A stretch of 64,000 bases of DNA, taken from contig NZ_JABVXC010000003.1 of the NCBI RefSeq assembly GCF_013349955.1, positions 62,001 to 126,000 on the forward strand, written 5' to 3'. Shown here in pieces: positions 28,784 to 38,678 of this stretch. Within the stretch, counting starts at the first letter, position 1; each line of letters opens with the position of its first letter. Under the pieces are notes generated by a model, which made no database searches, was not told where the DNA came from, and saw nothing but the letters and a program-made list of their open reading frames with translations. The stretch is from Onishia taeanensis. GTDB taxonomy: Bacteria > Pseudomonadota > Gammaproteobacteria > Pseudomonadales > Halomonadaceae. The position numbers and the translations under genes were made by a program.

Positions 28784-29279
28784 GGCGGGCTCCCGACGGA
28801 GGACACGCCTCCAGCAACACGACCGCCTCGGCGGCGATGCCCTCGCCGCGACCGGTGAAGCCGAGTTTTTCCGTGGTCGTGGCCTTGACGTTGACGGCGT
28901 CGGACGCGACGTCGAGATCAGCGGCCAGGTGGTCGATCATGGCCGCTAGGTAAGGCGCCATCTTCGGCGCCTGGGCGATTAGCGTGACGTCCAGATTGCC
29001 GACCCTAAAGCCTTTATCCTGCACCAGGCTCATGACGTGGCGCAGCAGCTTACGGCTGTCGGCTCCCGCCCAGGCCTGGTCGGTGTCGGGGAAGTGGCGG
29101 CCGATATCGCCAAGGGCGCAGGCACCAAGCAGGGCATCGCAAACGGCATGCAGCAGCACATCGCCGTCGGAGTGGGCGACGAAGCCGTGCTCGAAGGGGA
29201 CCCTTACCCCGCCGATCGTCAGGTGGTCACCCTCCCCGAAACGATGAACGTCGAAGCCGTGGCCGATTCGCAGCGTCAT
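28773..29279 (-). CDS. ispF: 2-C-methyl-D-erythritol 2,4-cyclodiphosphate synthase
   Basis: This 168-residue zinc enzyme cyclises CDP-methylerythritol phosphate in the MEP isoprenoid pathway. The metal ligands lie in GHGFDVHRF (Asp and His near residues 10-12) and in the [10 protein letters not shown] region. [12 protein letters not shown] and the C-terminal [22 protein letters not shown] are family signatures. It overlaps ispD by four bases and truD by 11, so the three are probably translated from one message. Ten extra residues extend past the usual C-terminus. Confidence 0.97.
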   Translation of the reverse strand: MTLRIGHGFDVHRFGEGDHLTIGGVRVPFEHGFVAHSDGDVLLHAVCDALLGACALGDIGRHFPDTDQAWAGADSRKLLRHVMSLVQDKGFRVGNLDVTLIAQAPKMAPYLAAMIDHLAADLDVASDAVNVKATTTEKLGFTGRGEGIAAEAVVLLEACPPSGARHDG

Positions 29280-29998
29280 GTGGAGCTATTCCCGAAAGCT
29301 TGTGAAGACGCAGCCTGAGCGGCCAGTACATGAGCCGCCAGCGCCAGGTCTTCGGGATGAGTGATCTTGAAATTATCGCGACGCCCCATCACCAGACGCG
29401 GCGCGCCTCCCAGCGCCTCGACGGCGGAGGCCTCGTCGGTGACGGTCACGCCTCGCAATCGAGCGAACTCGAGGGCCTCGCGCAGCAGGCCGACGCGAAA
29501 GCCCTGTGGCGTCTGGGCGTGCCATAGGCCGCTGCGCGGCTCGGTAGTGGCGATCCGCCCGGCGGCATCGGCACGCTTCATGGTGTCGGCCACCGGCGTC
29601 GCCAGCAGTGCGCCGGCCGACTCTTGCTCGAGAGCCGCCCGCAATCGGATCAGATCGTCAAGGGATACACAGGGCCTGGCCACGTCATGGACCAGCACCA
29701 GGTCATCGTCGACGGCCTGATCACCGAGCCTGGCAAGCGCCAGGCTCACGGTATCGGCCCGCTCCGCCCCGCCCGAACTGCGAAGCCAGTTGGCAAAGGG
29801 CACCCAGGCGGGGTCGAACCAGCGGTCATCGTCATCCAGGCAAAGGCAGAGACCGGCCTCAGGAAAGGCCTGGTAAAGGCGTGACAGGGTATGCGCCAAT
29901 ACCGGACGACCGTCCAGCTCCAGATACTGCTTGGGGCGGTCGGCACCCATGCGCCTTCCCTGGCCGGCAGCCGGCACGATCAGCCACAGGCGGCTCAT
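29276..29998 (-). CDS. ispD: 2-C-methyl-D-erythritol 4-phosphate cytidylyltransferase
   Basis: This 240-residue enzyme joins CTP to methylerythritol phosphate, the step before IspE and IspF. The nucleotide-binding loop is [31 protein letters not shown] is the conserved centre, and [15 protein letters not shown] and [12 protein letters not shown] complete the fold. It overlaps ftsB by four bases upstream and ispF by four downstream, the ftsB-ispD-ispF order known in many gammaproteobacteria. Confidence 0.97.
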   Translation of the reverse strand: MSRLWLIVPAAGQGRRMGADRPKQYLELDGRPVLAHTLSRLYQAFPEAGLCLCLDDDDRWFDPAWVPFANWLRSSGGAERADTVSLALARLGDQAVDDDLVLVHDVARPCVSLDDLIRLRAALEQESAGALLATPVADTMKRADAAGRIATTEPRSGLWHAQTPQGFRVGLLREALEFARLRGVTVTDEASAVEALGGAPRLVMGRRDNFKITHPEDLALAAHVLAAQAASSQAFGNSST

Positions 29999-30291
29999 GG
30001 CGGCTCCCCGCCGGCGTCGACGTCCGGCACCCAGTAGAACTGCTCATCGCGACGCACCATACCGATGTCGCTCCGCGCTCGCTCTTCGATGGCATCCAAC
30101 CCCTTCTTGAGATCGACCACCTCGGCAGCAAGCCGCTGGTTACGCGCCCGCATCGGCTGGTTCTTCTCTTCCATGGCATCGGCCCGGGCCCGGATCTGGG
30201 AGTACTCCTTGAGCCCGCCCTCGCCGAACCACAGTCGATACTGCAGCAGCAAAATCAGGGCAACCAGCACGATGGCCAACCACTTGAGCAT
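29995..30291 (-). CDS. ftsB: cell division protein FtsB
   Basis: This 98-residue bitopic protein has one N-terminal membrane helix (LAIVLVALILLLQYRLW) followed by a coiled coil (about 28-70: KEYSQIRARADAMEEKNQPMRARNQRLAAEVVDLKKGLDAIEERARSDIGMVRRDEQFYWV). It joins FtsL and FtsQ at the septum. The RSDIGMVRRDEQFYWV tail is the FtsB signature. It heads the ftsB-ispD-ispF-truD group. Confidence 0.95.
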   Translation of the reverse strand: MLKWLAIVLVALILLLQYRLWFGEGGLKEYSQIRARADAMEEKNQPMRARNQRLAAEVVDLKKGLDAIEERARSDIGMVRRDEQFYWVPDVDAGGEPP

Positions 30292-30376
30292 GAAGGGTCC
30301 TGTCAGGGGAATCGATGGGGCGCATTATGCCATCATCTCTCGACCAGCGGCGAGCGGCTCCACCCGCCCACTGTGA

Positions 30377-31534
30377 TCAATGCTTGAAAGGCAGCGACGC
30401 CTCGGCCCGCTGACAGTAAGCTTCGACCTGAGCGCCTTCCTCGTGGCAGAAGCGGGCCACGGCGTCATGCAGGCGAGGGTCGGCGATATGATGCAGCGAG
30501 CGCAGCCGGCGGGGCGAGAACCCTCGGGTAAGTTTATGCTCACCCTGGGTGCCGGGATCGAAACGACTGAGCCCCCGCTCCAGGCAGTGCTCGATGCCCT
30601 GGTAATAGCAGGCTTCGAAGTGCAGGCAATCAGCCATGACTTCACTTCCCCAGTAGCGCCCATAGAGGGTATGACGCCCCTGCAGGCATAGTGCTGCGGC
30701 CACCGGCTTGCCGTGTAACCGGGCCTGAATCAGCACCAGCGCCTCGGGCAGGCTTTCCCACAGGCGCTGGAAAAACTCGATATTCAGATAGCCCTGTCGG
30801 CCACGCTCCAGGTAGGTGATCTGGTAGCAGCGGTAGAAGTGTTCGAGGGCGCTCGCGTCGATGGCCTCCCCTTCCAGGCGGTGCAGACTGAGCCCCTGAT
30901 CGGCGACGATGCGACGCTCGCGGCGAATCTCCTTGCGCCGGCGCGACGTCATGGCCATCAGGAAACCGTCGAAGTCCCCGTAGCCTGCGTCCTGCCACTG
31001 GAACTGCACGCCCCGTCGCTCGATGAGCCTGGGACGAGCGGCGCACCAGTCATCGACTTCGGCGTCTTCGGCAAACAGCAGGTGCCAGCTGAGAATATCG
31101 CGCCGCTCCCAACTGCTCGCCAGCAGCCGCATGGCCGCCAACCGATCCTCGCCGGGCGCCAGGACCAACCGAGGGCCAGGAGCCGGCGTAAAGGGAATGG
31201 CCGACAACGCCTTGGGGTAATACGCCCCGCCGGCACGCTCCCAAGCGTCCGCCCACCCCCAGTCGAAGACGTATTCACCGTAGGAGTGGGCCTTGTCATA
31301 GCTCGGCAGCACGCCGACCAGCGCGCCGCCCCGCCATAGCGTCAGGTGCCTGGGCGCCCAGCCGGTTTCCGGCGCCACCGCGCCGCTGGCTTCCAGGGCA
31401 TGCAGAAATTCGTGACGCAGGAAGGGATGATCATCCCCCACCAGAGCATTCCAGTCATCACGCGGGATAGCAGCAACGGCATCGACACAGGAAAGCGACA
31501 GACCCGCCTGCTCGGACCGGGAGGGAACGGTCAT
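30377..31534 (-). CDS. DUF482 GNAT-fold protein
   Basis: This 385-residue soluble protein belongs to the COG3146/DUF482 group, described as predicted N-acyltransferases. Typical segments are PFLRHEFLHALEASGAV, DWGWADAWERAGGAYYPKALSAIPFTPAPG, TSRRRKEIRRERR and CHFEACYYQGIEHCLE-like LHFEACYYQGIEHCLERGL, with FDPGTQGEHKLTRGF near the C-terminus. The fold resembles the Fem/GNAT acyltransferases; the substrate is unknown. The start at 31534 has GAGG five bases upstream. It stands alone between ftsB and the small hypothetical gene. Confidence 0.88.
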   Translation of the reverse strand: MTVPSRSEQAGLSLSCVDAVAAIPRDDWNALVGDDHPFLRHEFLHALEASGAVAPETGWAPRHLTLWRGGALVGVLPSYDKAHSYGEYVFDWGWADAWERAGGAYYPKALSAIPFTPAPGPRLVLAPGEDRLAAMRLLASSWERRDILSWHLLFAEDAEVDDWCAARPRLIERRGVQFQWQDAGYGDFDGFLMAMTSRRRKEIRRERRIVADQGLSLHRLEGEAIDASALEHFYRCYQITYLERGRQGYLNIEFFQRLWESLPEALVLIQARLHGKPVAAALCLQGRHTLYGRYWGSEVMADCLHFEACYYQGIEHCLERGLSRFDPGTQGEHKLTRGFSPRRLRSLHHIADPRLHDAVARFCHEEGAQVEAYCQRAEASLPFKH

Positions 31535-31828
31535 CGCGACCTCAGAAATCAAAAAAGGGTGACGAGTGGACGACTGAAAGGCCATTGAACGGCAGACTCA
31601 AAGGCGGGCGAGCATTCATCGCCGATACCTGGACCTGATGACCAACGCGAACAGCTGGCACTAATACCCAAATCTCATGGCTCGAACTAAAATCAAGGCC
31701 AGGATCAAGCGCGTCCACCGTGCCCGACACAAAGCTTTCTGACTCGACATACAATCAATGAACAGGGTTACACCCGGCAGCTATTAATGCTCACTCACAT
31801 CCAGGTATTGGGAAAGTTGCGCCCAAGC

Positions 31829-32281
31829 TCAGCGCCGACCATCGCTGCCGGTTGCCAGGGGGCGATAGCCTGCCGCCCCAGTCGCTGCCGATGAGGCAGC
31901 ATTGGGTGCAGGGTCATCATCTCGAGCGCGACCCGCCGAGCGGTCTCTGCGCGAGCGCTCGGCCGCATGCGCAGCGGAGCGAGAAGGCTGGCGTTCAGAG
32001 GAAGTCCCGTCGCCGCTAACATTTCCACGCACATTATCACGTGCACTTTCACGTGCGCTTCCATGTACATTGCGCTCATGGGCAAGGCTTGCCGTTACCA
32101 GGTCAGAGAGCTCGGTGATGCTAAGCGCCACTCGCTCTACGCCCGACTGGCCCCAATTGACCAGCAGTGCCGGGGTCTCGCGGGACTGATCGATGCCCAC
32201 GATGCGACCCAGGCGCCCGCTGTCTGGGTCACGCAGCTGTGACCCCAAGAGGCAATGTGTGTCTGCTACTGCCTTGTCCAT
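31829..32281 (-). CDS. hypothetical protein with disordered Arg/Ser-rich tail
   Basis: This 150-residue protein is not one I recognise. Residues 8-65 (HCLLGSQLRDPDSGRLGRIVGID, then PALLVNWGQSGVERVALSITELSDLV) look like a small beta-barrel of the PRC-barrel kind. The rest is low-complexity Arg/Ser/Ala/Asp with NV-G/ES-A-R-D repeats from short DNA repeats around 32020-32075. AGGAAG lies nine bases before the start, which supports real translation. It is upstream of the DUF482 gene on the same strand but about 300 bp away. The C-terminal frame may be weakly constrained. Confidence 0.55.
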   Translation of the reverse strand: MDKAVADTHCLLGSQLRDPDSGRLGRIVGIDQSRETPALLVNWGQSGVERVALSITELSDLVTASLAHERNVHGSARESARDNVRGNVSGDGTSSERQPSRSAAHAAERSRRDRSAGRARDDDPAPNAASSAATGAAGYRPLATGSDGRR

Positions 32282-32392
32282 GATGGCTGGCTTCCTGAAG
32301 CTGAGGAAGATGATTGACCTTGATAAGTGAGAGCTTAGCAGCTAAGCCGCCTGTGCGAGACCCCATTAGCGTCAAGTCATGGAGAAAGGCAA

Positions 32393-32420
32393 CAAAAAAG
32401 GGCGCCTGTCGGCACCCTTT
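32393..32420 (-). terminator. intrinsic terminator of gapA
   Basis: A 10-bp stem with one G-U pair (arms 32397-32406 and 32411-32420, four-base loop) is followed on the minus strand by a T-run. It lies about 100 bp past the gapA stop codon. Confidence 0.85.
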
Positions 32421-32516
32421 GCTGCAAGTAGGACATCCCGCCGGCCTGCGAGCACGAGCGGAGCCGTGAGATCGCCGGAACCGCAGGCTGACGAGACGTC
32501 CGTACCCTTTACCGCC

Positions 32517-33518
32517 TCAAGAAGCGGCGTGCATGGCCAGCGCTGTGTCCAGCATGCGATTGGAAAAGCCCCACTCGTTGTCATACCAGGCCATTACCTT
32601 GACCAAGCGACCATTGACCCGAGTATGGTTGGCATCGAAGGTGGAAGAGTTGGCATCATGATTGAAATCGATCGACACCAGCGGCTGGGCATTGACAGCC
32701 AGCACCTTGGAGCCTTGCGCCGCCTTGGCGACGATCTCGTTGACCTCTTCCTTGGTGGTATCGCGGCTAGCGGTGAACACCAGATCCACCAGCGACACGT
32801 TGATCACCGGAACTCGCACTGCCAGACCATCGAACTTGCCTTCGAGCTCCGGCAGCACCAGTCCCACCGCCGCCGCGGCCCCGGTCTTGGTCGGGATCAT
32901 CGACTGAGTCGCGCTGCGCGCCCGATACGGGTCCTTGTGGTAGACGTCAGAGAGGTTCTGATCATTGGTGTAGGCATGGACAGTGGTCATCAGGCCGTTC
33001 TCGATGCCCACGGCATCGTTCAGGGCCTTGGCCACAGGCGCCAAGCAGTTGGTGGTGCAGGAGGCGTTGGAGACCACCTTATGTTCGGCGGTCAGCACGT
33101 CGTCGTTGACGCCAAAGACCACGGTGGCGTCGGCATCCGGACTCGGCGCGGAAATCAGCACGCGACCGGCACCGGCCTCGAGGTGCTTGCCGGCATCGGC
33201 CTTCTTGACGAAGAGACCGGTGCACTCCATGACCAGATCGACGTTCAGGGATTTCCACGGCAGCTGCGCCGGATCACGCTGAGCGTAGATGCTGATGCGC
33301 TGACCATCGATGCTGATGCTCTCGTCGTCGTGCTCGACCCGATGCGGGAAATGCCCATGCACGCTATCGTGCTTAAGCAAGTGAGCGTTGAGCGACGAAT
33401 CACCCAGGTCATTGATGGCAACCACCTCGATCCGGTCGCTGTAACCGTTTTCGTAGAGTGCTCGCAGCACATTGCGACCGATACGGCCGAAACCATTGAT
33501 AGCTACTCGTAACGTCAT
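32517..33518 (-). CDS. gapA: glyceraldehyde-3-phosphate dehydrogenase, type I
   Basis: This 333-residue cytoplasmic enzyme oxidises glyceraldehyde-3-phosphate to 1,3-bisphosphoglycerate. The Rossmann start is [16 protein letters not shown], catalytic C154 is in [12 protein letters not shown], and H181 is in [16 protein letters not shown] at 35-41 keeps an Asp at the adenosine ribose site, which suggests NAD preference. The start at 33518 has GAGGA seven bases upstream; a longer frame to 33608 is not supported. It is divergent from edd, as in pseudomonads where HexR controls both. Confidence 0.96.
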   Translation of the reverse strand: MTLRVAINGFGRIGRNVLRALYENGYSDRIEVVAINDLGDSSLNAHLLKHDSVHGHFPHRVEHDDESISIDGQRISIYAQRDPAQLPWKSLNVDLVMECTGLFVKKADAGKHLEAGAGRVLISAPSPDADATVVFGVNDDVLTAEHKVVSNASCTTNCLAPVAKALNDAVGIENGLMTTVHAYTNDQNLSDVYHKDPYRARSATQSMIPTKTGAAAAVGLVLPELEGKFDGLAVRVPVINVSLVDLVFTASRDTTKEEVNEIVAKAAQGSKVLAVNAQPLVSIDFNHDANSSTFDANHTRVNGRLVKVMAWYDNEWGFSNRMLDTALAMHAAS

Positions 33519-33738
33519 GACGGCATCCTCACACTGATTCTGCTGGCGTCTGCTTGAATCGAGGGTCATATGCAGGAACATTGCCCGAAACATACGAGAG
33601 ACGGTCAAAGCTCCGTCGCCCCCGGTGAAATAATCTTACATTTGCGCCCCAATTTGGCCCAAAGCATGACGACATTCAAGGCAATTTTTTGCTAAATTTA
33701 CAAACATTGCCACCCACCATCCCTTAGCGAGGCTGCCC
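33519..33738. promoter_or_regulatory. divergent gapA/edd promoter region with a candidate operator
   Basis: This 220-bp spacer must carry both promoters. Near edd the imperfect dyad TTTG-N9-CAAA (33688-33704) fits the loose TTGT-N7/8-ACAA type dyads reported for HexR in Pseudomonas, but it is a weaker match than the site at 49391-49410. It shares GCTAAATTTAC exactly with the alr upstream region. Assignment to HexR is tentative. Confidence 0.4.
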
Positions 33739-35625
33739 ATGGCTACTCAAGATACCCCTCTGAACGACGTCGTCCGCCAGGTCACCGAACGCATTCGAGA
33801 GCGCTCCCAGGAGCGGCGGGCTCTCTATGAACGTCGCATGGCCGACCAGCATGGCCGTGGCGTGCATCGCGGCGAGCTATCCTGCGGCAACCTGGCTCAC
33901 GGCTTCGCTGCCTGCGGCGAGACCGACAAGGGTCGGCTCAAGATGATGAACAGTGCCAACCTCGGCATCATTTCGTCATATAACGACATGCTGTCGGCAC
34001 ACCAGCCGCTGGAATCCTTCCCGGAAACCATCAAGGACGCCGCCCGCGCCATGGGCTCGACCGCCCAGTTTGCCGGTGGCGTCCCGGCCATGTGCGACGG
34101 GGTCACTCAGGGCCAGCCGGGCATGGAGCTATCGCTATATTCCCGCGAGGTGATCGCGATGGCCGCCGCCGTGGGGCTGTCACACAACATGTTCGACGGT
34201 GCGATCTTCCTCGGAGTATGTGACAAGATCGTGCCGGGACTGTTCATCAGCGCCGCGCGCTTCGGTCACCTGCCATCGACCTTCGTGCCGGCAGGCCCGA
34301 TGACCAGCGGCCTGCCCAACAAGGAAAAGGCCCGCATTCGCCAGCTGTTTGCCGAAGGCAAGGTCGGCCGCGACGCCCTCCTGGAGGCCGAATCCGAGTC
34401 CTACCATGGGCCGGGCACCTGCACTTTCTATGGCACCGCCAACTCCAACCAGTTGATGATGGAGATCATGGGGCTGCACCTGCCCGGCGCCTCCTTCGTC
34501 AACCCCGGCACCCCGCTGCGCGAAGCGCTGACACGCTACGCCGCCGAGCAGACGATCCGTAACACAGAGGCCGGCGGCGACTATCGCCCCTTCTACAAGC
34601 AAGTCGATGAGAAGGCGATTGTCAACGCCATGGTCGGCCTGTTGGCCTCCGGTGGCTCGACCAACCATACCCTGCACCTAGTGGCCATGGCCGCCGCAGC
34701 GGGCCTGACCATCACCTGGGACGACTTCACCGCCCTTTCCGCCGTCGTGCCCAGCATGACGCGCATCTATCCCAACGGGCAGGCCGACATCAACCATTTC
34801 CAGGCCGCCGGCGGCATGAGCCTGCTGATTCGCGAACTGCTCGGGGCCGGGCTGATCCACCAGGACATCGCCACCGTTTTCGGCAGCGACATGAGCGCCT
34901 ACACCCAGGAACCCTTCCTCGAGGACGGCAAGCTCGTTTGGCGCGAAGGCCCCACCGAGAGCCACGACCTTGATGTGCTGCGCCCGGTGTCCGAGGCCTT
35001 CGCCCCGACCGGTGGCCTGACCGTACTCGACGGCAACCTGGGCCGCGGTGTGATCAAGGTCTCTGCCGTGGAAGCCGAGCACCGGTTGGTCGAAGCGCCG
35101 GTACGCATCTTCGATGATCAGAATCAGCTCAAGGCCGCCTTCGAAGCCGGTGAGCTCGACCGCGACGTAGTGGTCGTGGTGCGCTTCCAGGGGCCGAAGG
35201 CCAACGGCATGCCGGAGCTGCACAAGCTCACCCCCTTCCTCGGCGTGCTGCAGGACCGTGGTTTCAAGGTCGCCCTGGTCACCGATGGACGCATGTCGGG
35301 CGCTTCTGGCAAGGTGCCGGCGGCCATCCACATGACCCCGGAAGCCATCGATGGGGGCCCGCTGGCCAAGCTCAAGGAAGGTGATGTGGTGCGCCTTGAC
35401 GCCAACCGCGGCGAACTCAGCGTGCTGGTGAAAGCCGATGAGCTGGCCAAGCGCCCCCTGGCCGATGCCAACCTGGATCACTATCACTCCGGGCTTGGCC
35501 GCGAGCTCTTTGCCGGCTTCCGTCATCTCGCCAGGGGTGCCGAAGAAGGGGCTGGCGTCTTCGGCGGCTTCGAGGCCGACGACCTGGCGCGCCAGCAACA
35601 GCAGATCCAGGAAGAGGACGCCTAG
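33739..35625 (+). CDS. edd: 6-phosphogluconate dehydratase
   Basis: This 628-residue iron-sulfur enzyme dehydrates 6-phosphogluconate to 2-keto-3-deoxy-6-phosphogluconate, the first committed Entner-Doudoroff step. IlvD/Edd-family signatures include [65 protein letters not shown] and the C-terminal [19 protein letters not shown]. Cys residues of the first two segments are candidate cluster ligands. GAGG lies six bases before the start. It heads the edd-glk-mutarotase-aldo-keto reductase group. Confidence 0.98.
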   Translation: MATQDTPLNDVVRQVTERIRERSQERRALYERRMADQHGRGVHRGELSCGNLAHGFAACGETDKGRLKMMNSANLGIISSYNDMLSAHQPLESFPETIKDAARAMGSTAQFAGGVPAMCDGVTQGQPGMELSLYSREVIAMAAAVGLSHNMFDGAIFLGVCDKIVPGLFISAARFGHLPSTFVPAGPMTSGLPNKEKARIRQLFAEGKVGRDALLEAESESYHGPGTCTFYGTANSNQLMMEIMGLHLPGASFVNPGTPLREALTRYAAEQTIRNTEAGGDYRPFYKQVDEKAIVNAMVGLLASGGSTNHTLHLVAMAAAAGLTITWDDFTALSAVVPSMTRIYPNGQADINHFQAAGGMSLLIRELLGAGLIHQDIATVFGSDMSAYTQEPFLEDGKLVWREGPTESHDLDVLRPVSEAFAPTGGLTVLDGNLGRGVIKVSAVEAEHRLVEAPVRIFDDQNQLKAAFEAGELDRDVVVVVRFQGPKANGMPELHKLTPFLGVLQDRGFKVALVTDGRMSGASGKVPAAIHMTPEAIDGGPLAKLKEGDVVRLDANRGELSVLVKADELAKRPLADANLDHYHSGLGRELFAGFRHLARGAEEGAGVFGGFEADDLARQQQQIQEEDA

Positions 35626-35644
35626 TGACTCGCCAAGCTCCGAT

Positions 35645-35670
35645 GGATGCCGCCGCATGCGGCGGCATCC
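35645..35670. repeat. 26-bp perfect palindrome between edd and glk
   Basis: GGATGCCGCCGCA followed at once by its exact complement fills most of the 70-bp gap between edd and glk. As RNA it is a strong hairpin without a T-run. It may stabilise the edd message or lower transcription into glk. Confidence 0.8.
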
Positions 35671-35695
35671 TAGTCCGAAAGCCGGAGGCTGACAC

Positions 35696-36664
35696 ATGAC
35701 CCGCCCGGCCCTGATTGGTGATATTGGCGGCACCAATGCGCGTTTTGCGCTGGTGGCGCCAGGAAGCTTCGCCCCCCACGATATTCTGAGTCTGCCCTGC
35801 GCCGACTATCCGAGCTTGGTGGAGGCCGTCGAGGATTATTTAGCCCGGGTCGGCCAGACTGGCGAGCACGCCCCCCGTGAAGCCTGCCTGGCCTTCGCCT
35901 GCCCGGTGCACGACGACTGGGTGAAGATGACCAACAATGCCTGGGCCTTCTCCAAGGCCGAGGTACAGCAGACCCTCAACCTAACGTTGTTCAAGGTCAT
36001 CAACGACTTCACCGCCCAGGCGCTGGGCGTGCCGCATGTCGCCTCCGAGGATCTCGTTCCGGTGGGCGGCGGCTCGGCTCAGGCACACAGCATCCGTCTG
36101 GTGATCGGCCCTGGCACCGGTCTCGGTGTAGCCGCGGTATTCCCCGGTCAGCACGCCTGGATTCCGCTACCAACCGAGGGGGGACATGTGACCTTTGCCC
36201 CCACCGACGAGCGGGAACAGAACCTGCTGCGCTATTTCCATACACGCTACGGCCGAGTGTCGGTGGAACGCATCCTCTGCGGGCAGGGACTTCTCGACCT
36301 ATATTGCGCTCATGCCTCCCTGAAGGGCGCTAATCCGCGCTACCAGAGCCCCGCCGAGGTCACGGCCGGTGCCGCCGAAGGCGATGCCATCGCCGTGGAC
36401 ACCGTGCAGCGCTTCCTCAAGATCCTCGGTGACGTGTGCGGCGATGCAGCCCTGACCACTGGCGCCCGTGGCGGCGTCTATCTATGCGGCGGCATCCTGC
36501 CTAGGCTGCTCGACTGGTTGCCAGATAGTCGCTTTCGCGCCGCCTTTGCCGACAAGGGCCGAATGAGCGCTTACAATGCCGACATCCCGAGCTGGGTGGT
36601 GACCGCACCCTGGACGGGGCTGCTGGGCGCTGCCGAGGCATTGCACAACGAGGAGGTCGAATGA
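35696..36664 (+). CDS. glk: glucokinase
   Basis: This 322-residue enzyme phosphorylates glucose with ATP. The ATP-binding start is LIGDIGGTNARFALV, the catalytic Asp is D104 in VINDFTAQALGVPHV, and IGPGTGLGVAAVFP and TEGGHVTFAPTDERE are hallmarks of the bacterial Glk family. GGAGG lies eight bases before the ATG. Its stop overlaps the mutarotase start (ATGA). It feeds glucose-6-phosphate to zwf, encoded in the same hub. Confidence 0.97.
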   Translation: MTRPALIGDIGGTNARFALVAPGSFAPHDILSLPCADYPSLVEAVEDYLARVGQTGEHAPREACLAFACPVHDDWVKMTNNAWAFSKAEVQQTLNLTLFKVINDFTAQALGVPHVASEDLVPVGGGSAQAHSIRLVIGPGTGLGVAAVFPGQHAWIPLPTEGGHVTFAPTDEREQNLLRYFHTRYGRVSVERILCGQGLLDLYCAHASLKGANPRYQSPAEVTAGAAEGDAIAVDTVQRFLKILGDVCGDAALTTGARGGVYLCGGILPRLLDWLPDSRFRAAFADKGRMSAYNADIPSWVVTAPWTGLLGAAEALHNEEVE

Positions 36665-37677
36665 TTCCAAGGTCCCTGCGCGAACTGCTGGACGCCACCC
36701 ACGGACAGCGCCAAGCCGAATGGCAGGGCCGCACTCTGTGGCTGGCCCGCGAGCCCTGGGGGGAGCTTGCGGTATCGCTGCAAGGCGCCCAGGTGCTGCA
36801 CTTTTTACCTTTCGCCCCCGAAACCGAGCGAGCCGCAGGCGCTTCAACCGCGCCCGATGCCGCGCGACAAGCACCCACCACTCAGGCGCCCGATGCTGCG
36901 CTGGAAGCGGCGGAATCTCCGGCGGCGGACACCGATGAAAGCGGCCTGGTGACCGGTGGCTGGCTTTGGGTCACGCCCACGCCACAGCAGCGGCCGGGCG
37001 CGATTCGCGGTGGCATCCCGCTATGCTGGCCCTGGTTCGCCGATGAGCATACCGCCGATGAGTCGCCGGACCGTTCCGGCCCCATGCATGGTCCGGCACG
37101 CCTGGCGGACTGGCGCCTGGACGGCGTGGATGAGCATGAGGAAGGCGTCGAGCTGCACCTCTCGCCTGCCCAGCGCCTGCACTCTCAGCTCTCGGTACGC
37201 GCGGTTATCCAGGCCAATGCCCAGCGCCTGCACGTGGAGCTGATCAGCGAGCATGTCGGTGAAACACCGGTCAAGCTGACCGCCGCCCTGCACAGTTACC
37301 TGGCCGTGGCCAATGTTCAGGGCTGTCGCCTCACTGGGCTGGCGGGCGCCCGCTATCTCGACAAACGCGCCGACTTCGCCGAATGCGAACAGCAGGGCGA
37401 ACTTGGTATCCGTGGCCCGCTGGACCGCATCTATCATTCCAACCGGCCGCTGGTACTCGATGATGGCGAGCGCCAGCTCACCATCGCCAAGCAGGGCAGC
37501 GATTCGACGGTGGTCTGGCATCCCGGCGATGACCTGCCGGCCGACACCTCAGCGGATGCCGGCCGCCATTTCCTGTGCGTCGAGCCGGCCTTCACACGCC
37601 TCGATCCGGTCTGGCTGGTCCCCGGCGCTCAGCACCTGCTGGGCACTACCCTGTCACGTGCGGAGGGTGATCGATGA
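36661..37677 (+). CDS. D-hexose-6-phosphate mutarotase (YeaD-like aldose 1-epimerase)
   Basis: This 338-residue cytoplasmic protein has the YeaD fold: AEWQGRTLWLAREPWGELAVSLQGAQVLHF, then AIRGGIPLCWPWFADE, HGPARLADW and the C-terminal CVEPA. It speeds the interconversion of glucose-6-phosphate anomers. A low-complexity Ala/Pro/Glu insert (about residues 56-98) breaks the fold between two strands and is not typical of relatives. It overlaps glk by four bases and the aldo-keto reductase by four, so it is part of the same message. Confidence 0.9.
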   Translation: MIPRSLRELLDATHGQRQAEWQGRTLWLAREPWGELAVSLQGAQVLHFLPFAPETERAAGASTAPDAARQAPTTQAPDAALEAAESPAADTDESGLVTGGWLWVTPTPQQRPGAIRGGIPLCWPWFADEHTADESPDRSGPMHGPARLADWRLDGVDEHEEGVELHLSPAQRLHSQLSVRAVIQANAQRLHVELISEHVGETPVKLTAALHSYLAVANVQGCRLTGLAGARYLDKRADFAECEQQGELGIRGPLDRIYHSNRPLVLDDGERQLTIAKQGSDSTVVWHPGDDLPADTSADAGRHFLCVEPAFTRLDPVWLVPGAQHLLGTTLSRAEGDR

Positions 37678-38549
37678 GCACCGAATTTTTTCGCGATGCC
37701 CCCTTTCTGCTGGGCATGATGCGGCTGCATGAATACGAGGCCCTGCACCGACCGAACGCCATGGCTGACTGGATCGAAGCACGCCTCGACCAGGGCCTCG
37801 ACTGGTTCGATCATGCCGACATTTACGGCGACCGTCAGGGAGAAACCCTGTTCGGTCAGGCGCTGCGCGCCCGGCCGGCGCTCGCCAAACGAGTCAAGAT
37901 CGTCACCAAGGCGAGCATCGTCACCCCCGGACGCGACCTCTCGCCGATGGGCGTCAAACACTATGACAGCTCACCTGAGTACATTACCCAGGCCATCGAC
38001 GATGCCCTGGATCGTCTCGGCGTCGAGCGCCTCGAGCACTTCCTGCTCCACCGCCCCGACCCGCTGATGAACGCTGAGGCCACTGCATACGCACTGGACG
38101 CCGCCATCGATGCCGGCAAGATCGGCGCCGCCGGGGTCTCGAACTTCCTCCCCGAACAGTGGCGTCGCCTGCAGCACGCCATGCAACACAAGCTGGTCGG
38201 CCATCAACTGCAGCTGTCGCTGGCCTATCCTGACCCGCTGTTCGATGGACGCTATGACGCCCTGGTCGCCGATAACCTGCAACCCATGGCCTGGTCACCA
38301 CTGGGCGGAGGCATCGTCTTCGAGGACGTTCTCGGCGAGTCGCTCTCGAGGATCGCGGAGGATCTCGAAACCAGTTCCGCCGGCCTCGCCCTCGCCTGGC
38401 TGAGGGCCCTGCCCCAACGTCCGGTGCCGGTAATCGGCACCCTGAGGTCCAGCCGCATCGATGAATTACTGACCGGCGCCAACCTGAATCTGGAGCGCCC
38501 CACTTGGTTCGCCCTGCTCGAGGAGGCTCGTAGCCACCGAGTCGCCTGA
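37674..38549 (+). CDS. aldo/keto reductase
   Basis: This 291-residue NADPH-type oxidoreductase has the AKR tetrad visible as D46 and Y51 in FDHADIYG, K79 in KIVTKASI and H126 in FLLHRPDP. The GAAGVSNFLPEQW segment is also typical. It resembles the YdhF subgroup. The substrate is unknown; being in the glucose operon it may act on a sugar or a reactive aldehyde, which is inference. It overlaps the mutarotase by four bases and is followed by about 130 bp before pgi. Confidence 0.9.
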   Translation: MSTEFFRDAPFLLGMMRLHEYEALHRPNAMADWIEARLDQGLDWFDHADIYGDRQGETLFGQALRARPALAKRVKIVTKASIVTPGRDLSPMGVKHYDSSPEYITQAIDDALDRLGVERLEHFLLHRPDPLMNAEATAYALDAAIDAGKIGAAGVSNFLPEQWRRLQHAMQHKLVGHQLQLSLAYPDPLFDGRYDALVADNLQPMAWSPLGGGIVFEDVLGESLSRIAEDLETSSAGLALAWLRALPQRPVPVIGTLRSSRIDELLTGANLNLERPTWFALLEEARSHRVA

Positions 38550-38678
38550 GCAGCCTGGGTGCCGATAGGAGGGCTGAAAAGGCCCATCCGCTATGGGTGA
38601 CTCGATTCATCCAATCGGCGACCATGATAACAAGCCACCATCACAACAATGACGCCACCCACGACCCCGGAGGACGGC

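Noticed and set aside
31542..31754. 70-codon minus-strand frame
   Set aside because: No ribosome-binding site, no family resemblance, and it overlaps the DUF482 start.
32379..33512. 377-codon frame antisense to gapA
   Set aside because: Opposite a highly conserved gapA and with no domain of its own.
34678..35736. 352-codon frame antisense to edd
   Set aside because: A shadow of edd; the 3' part also covers the edd-glk hairpin.
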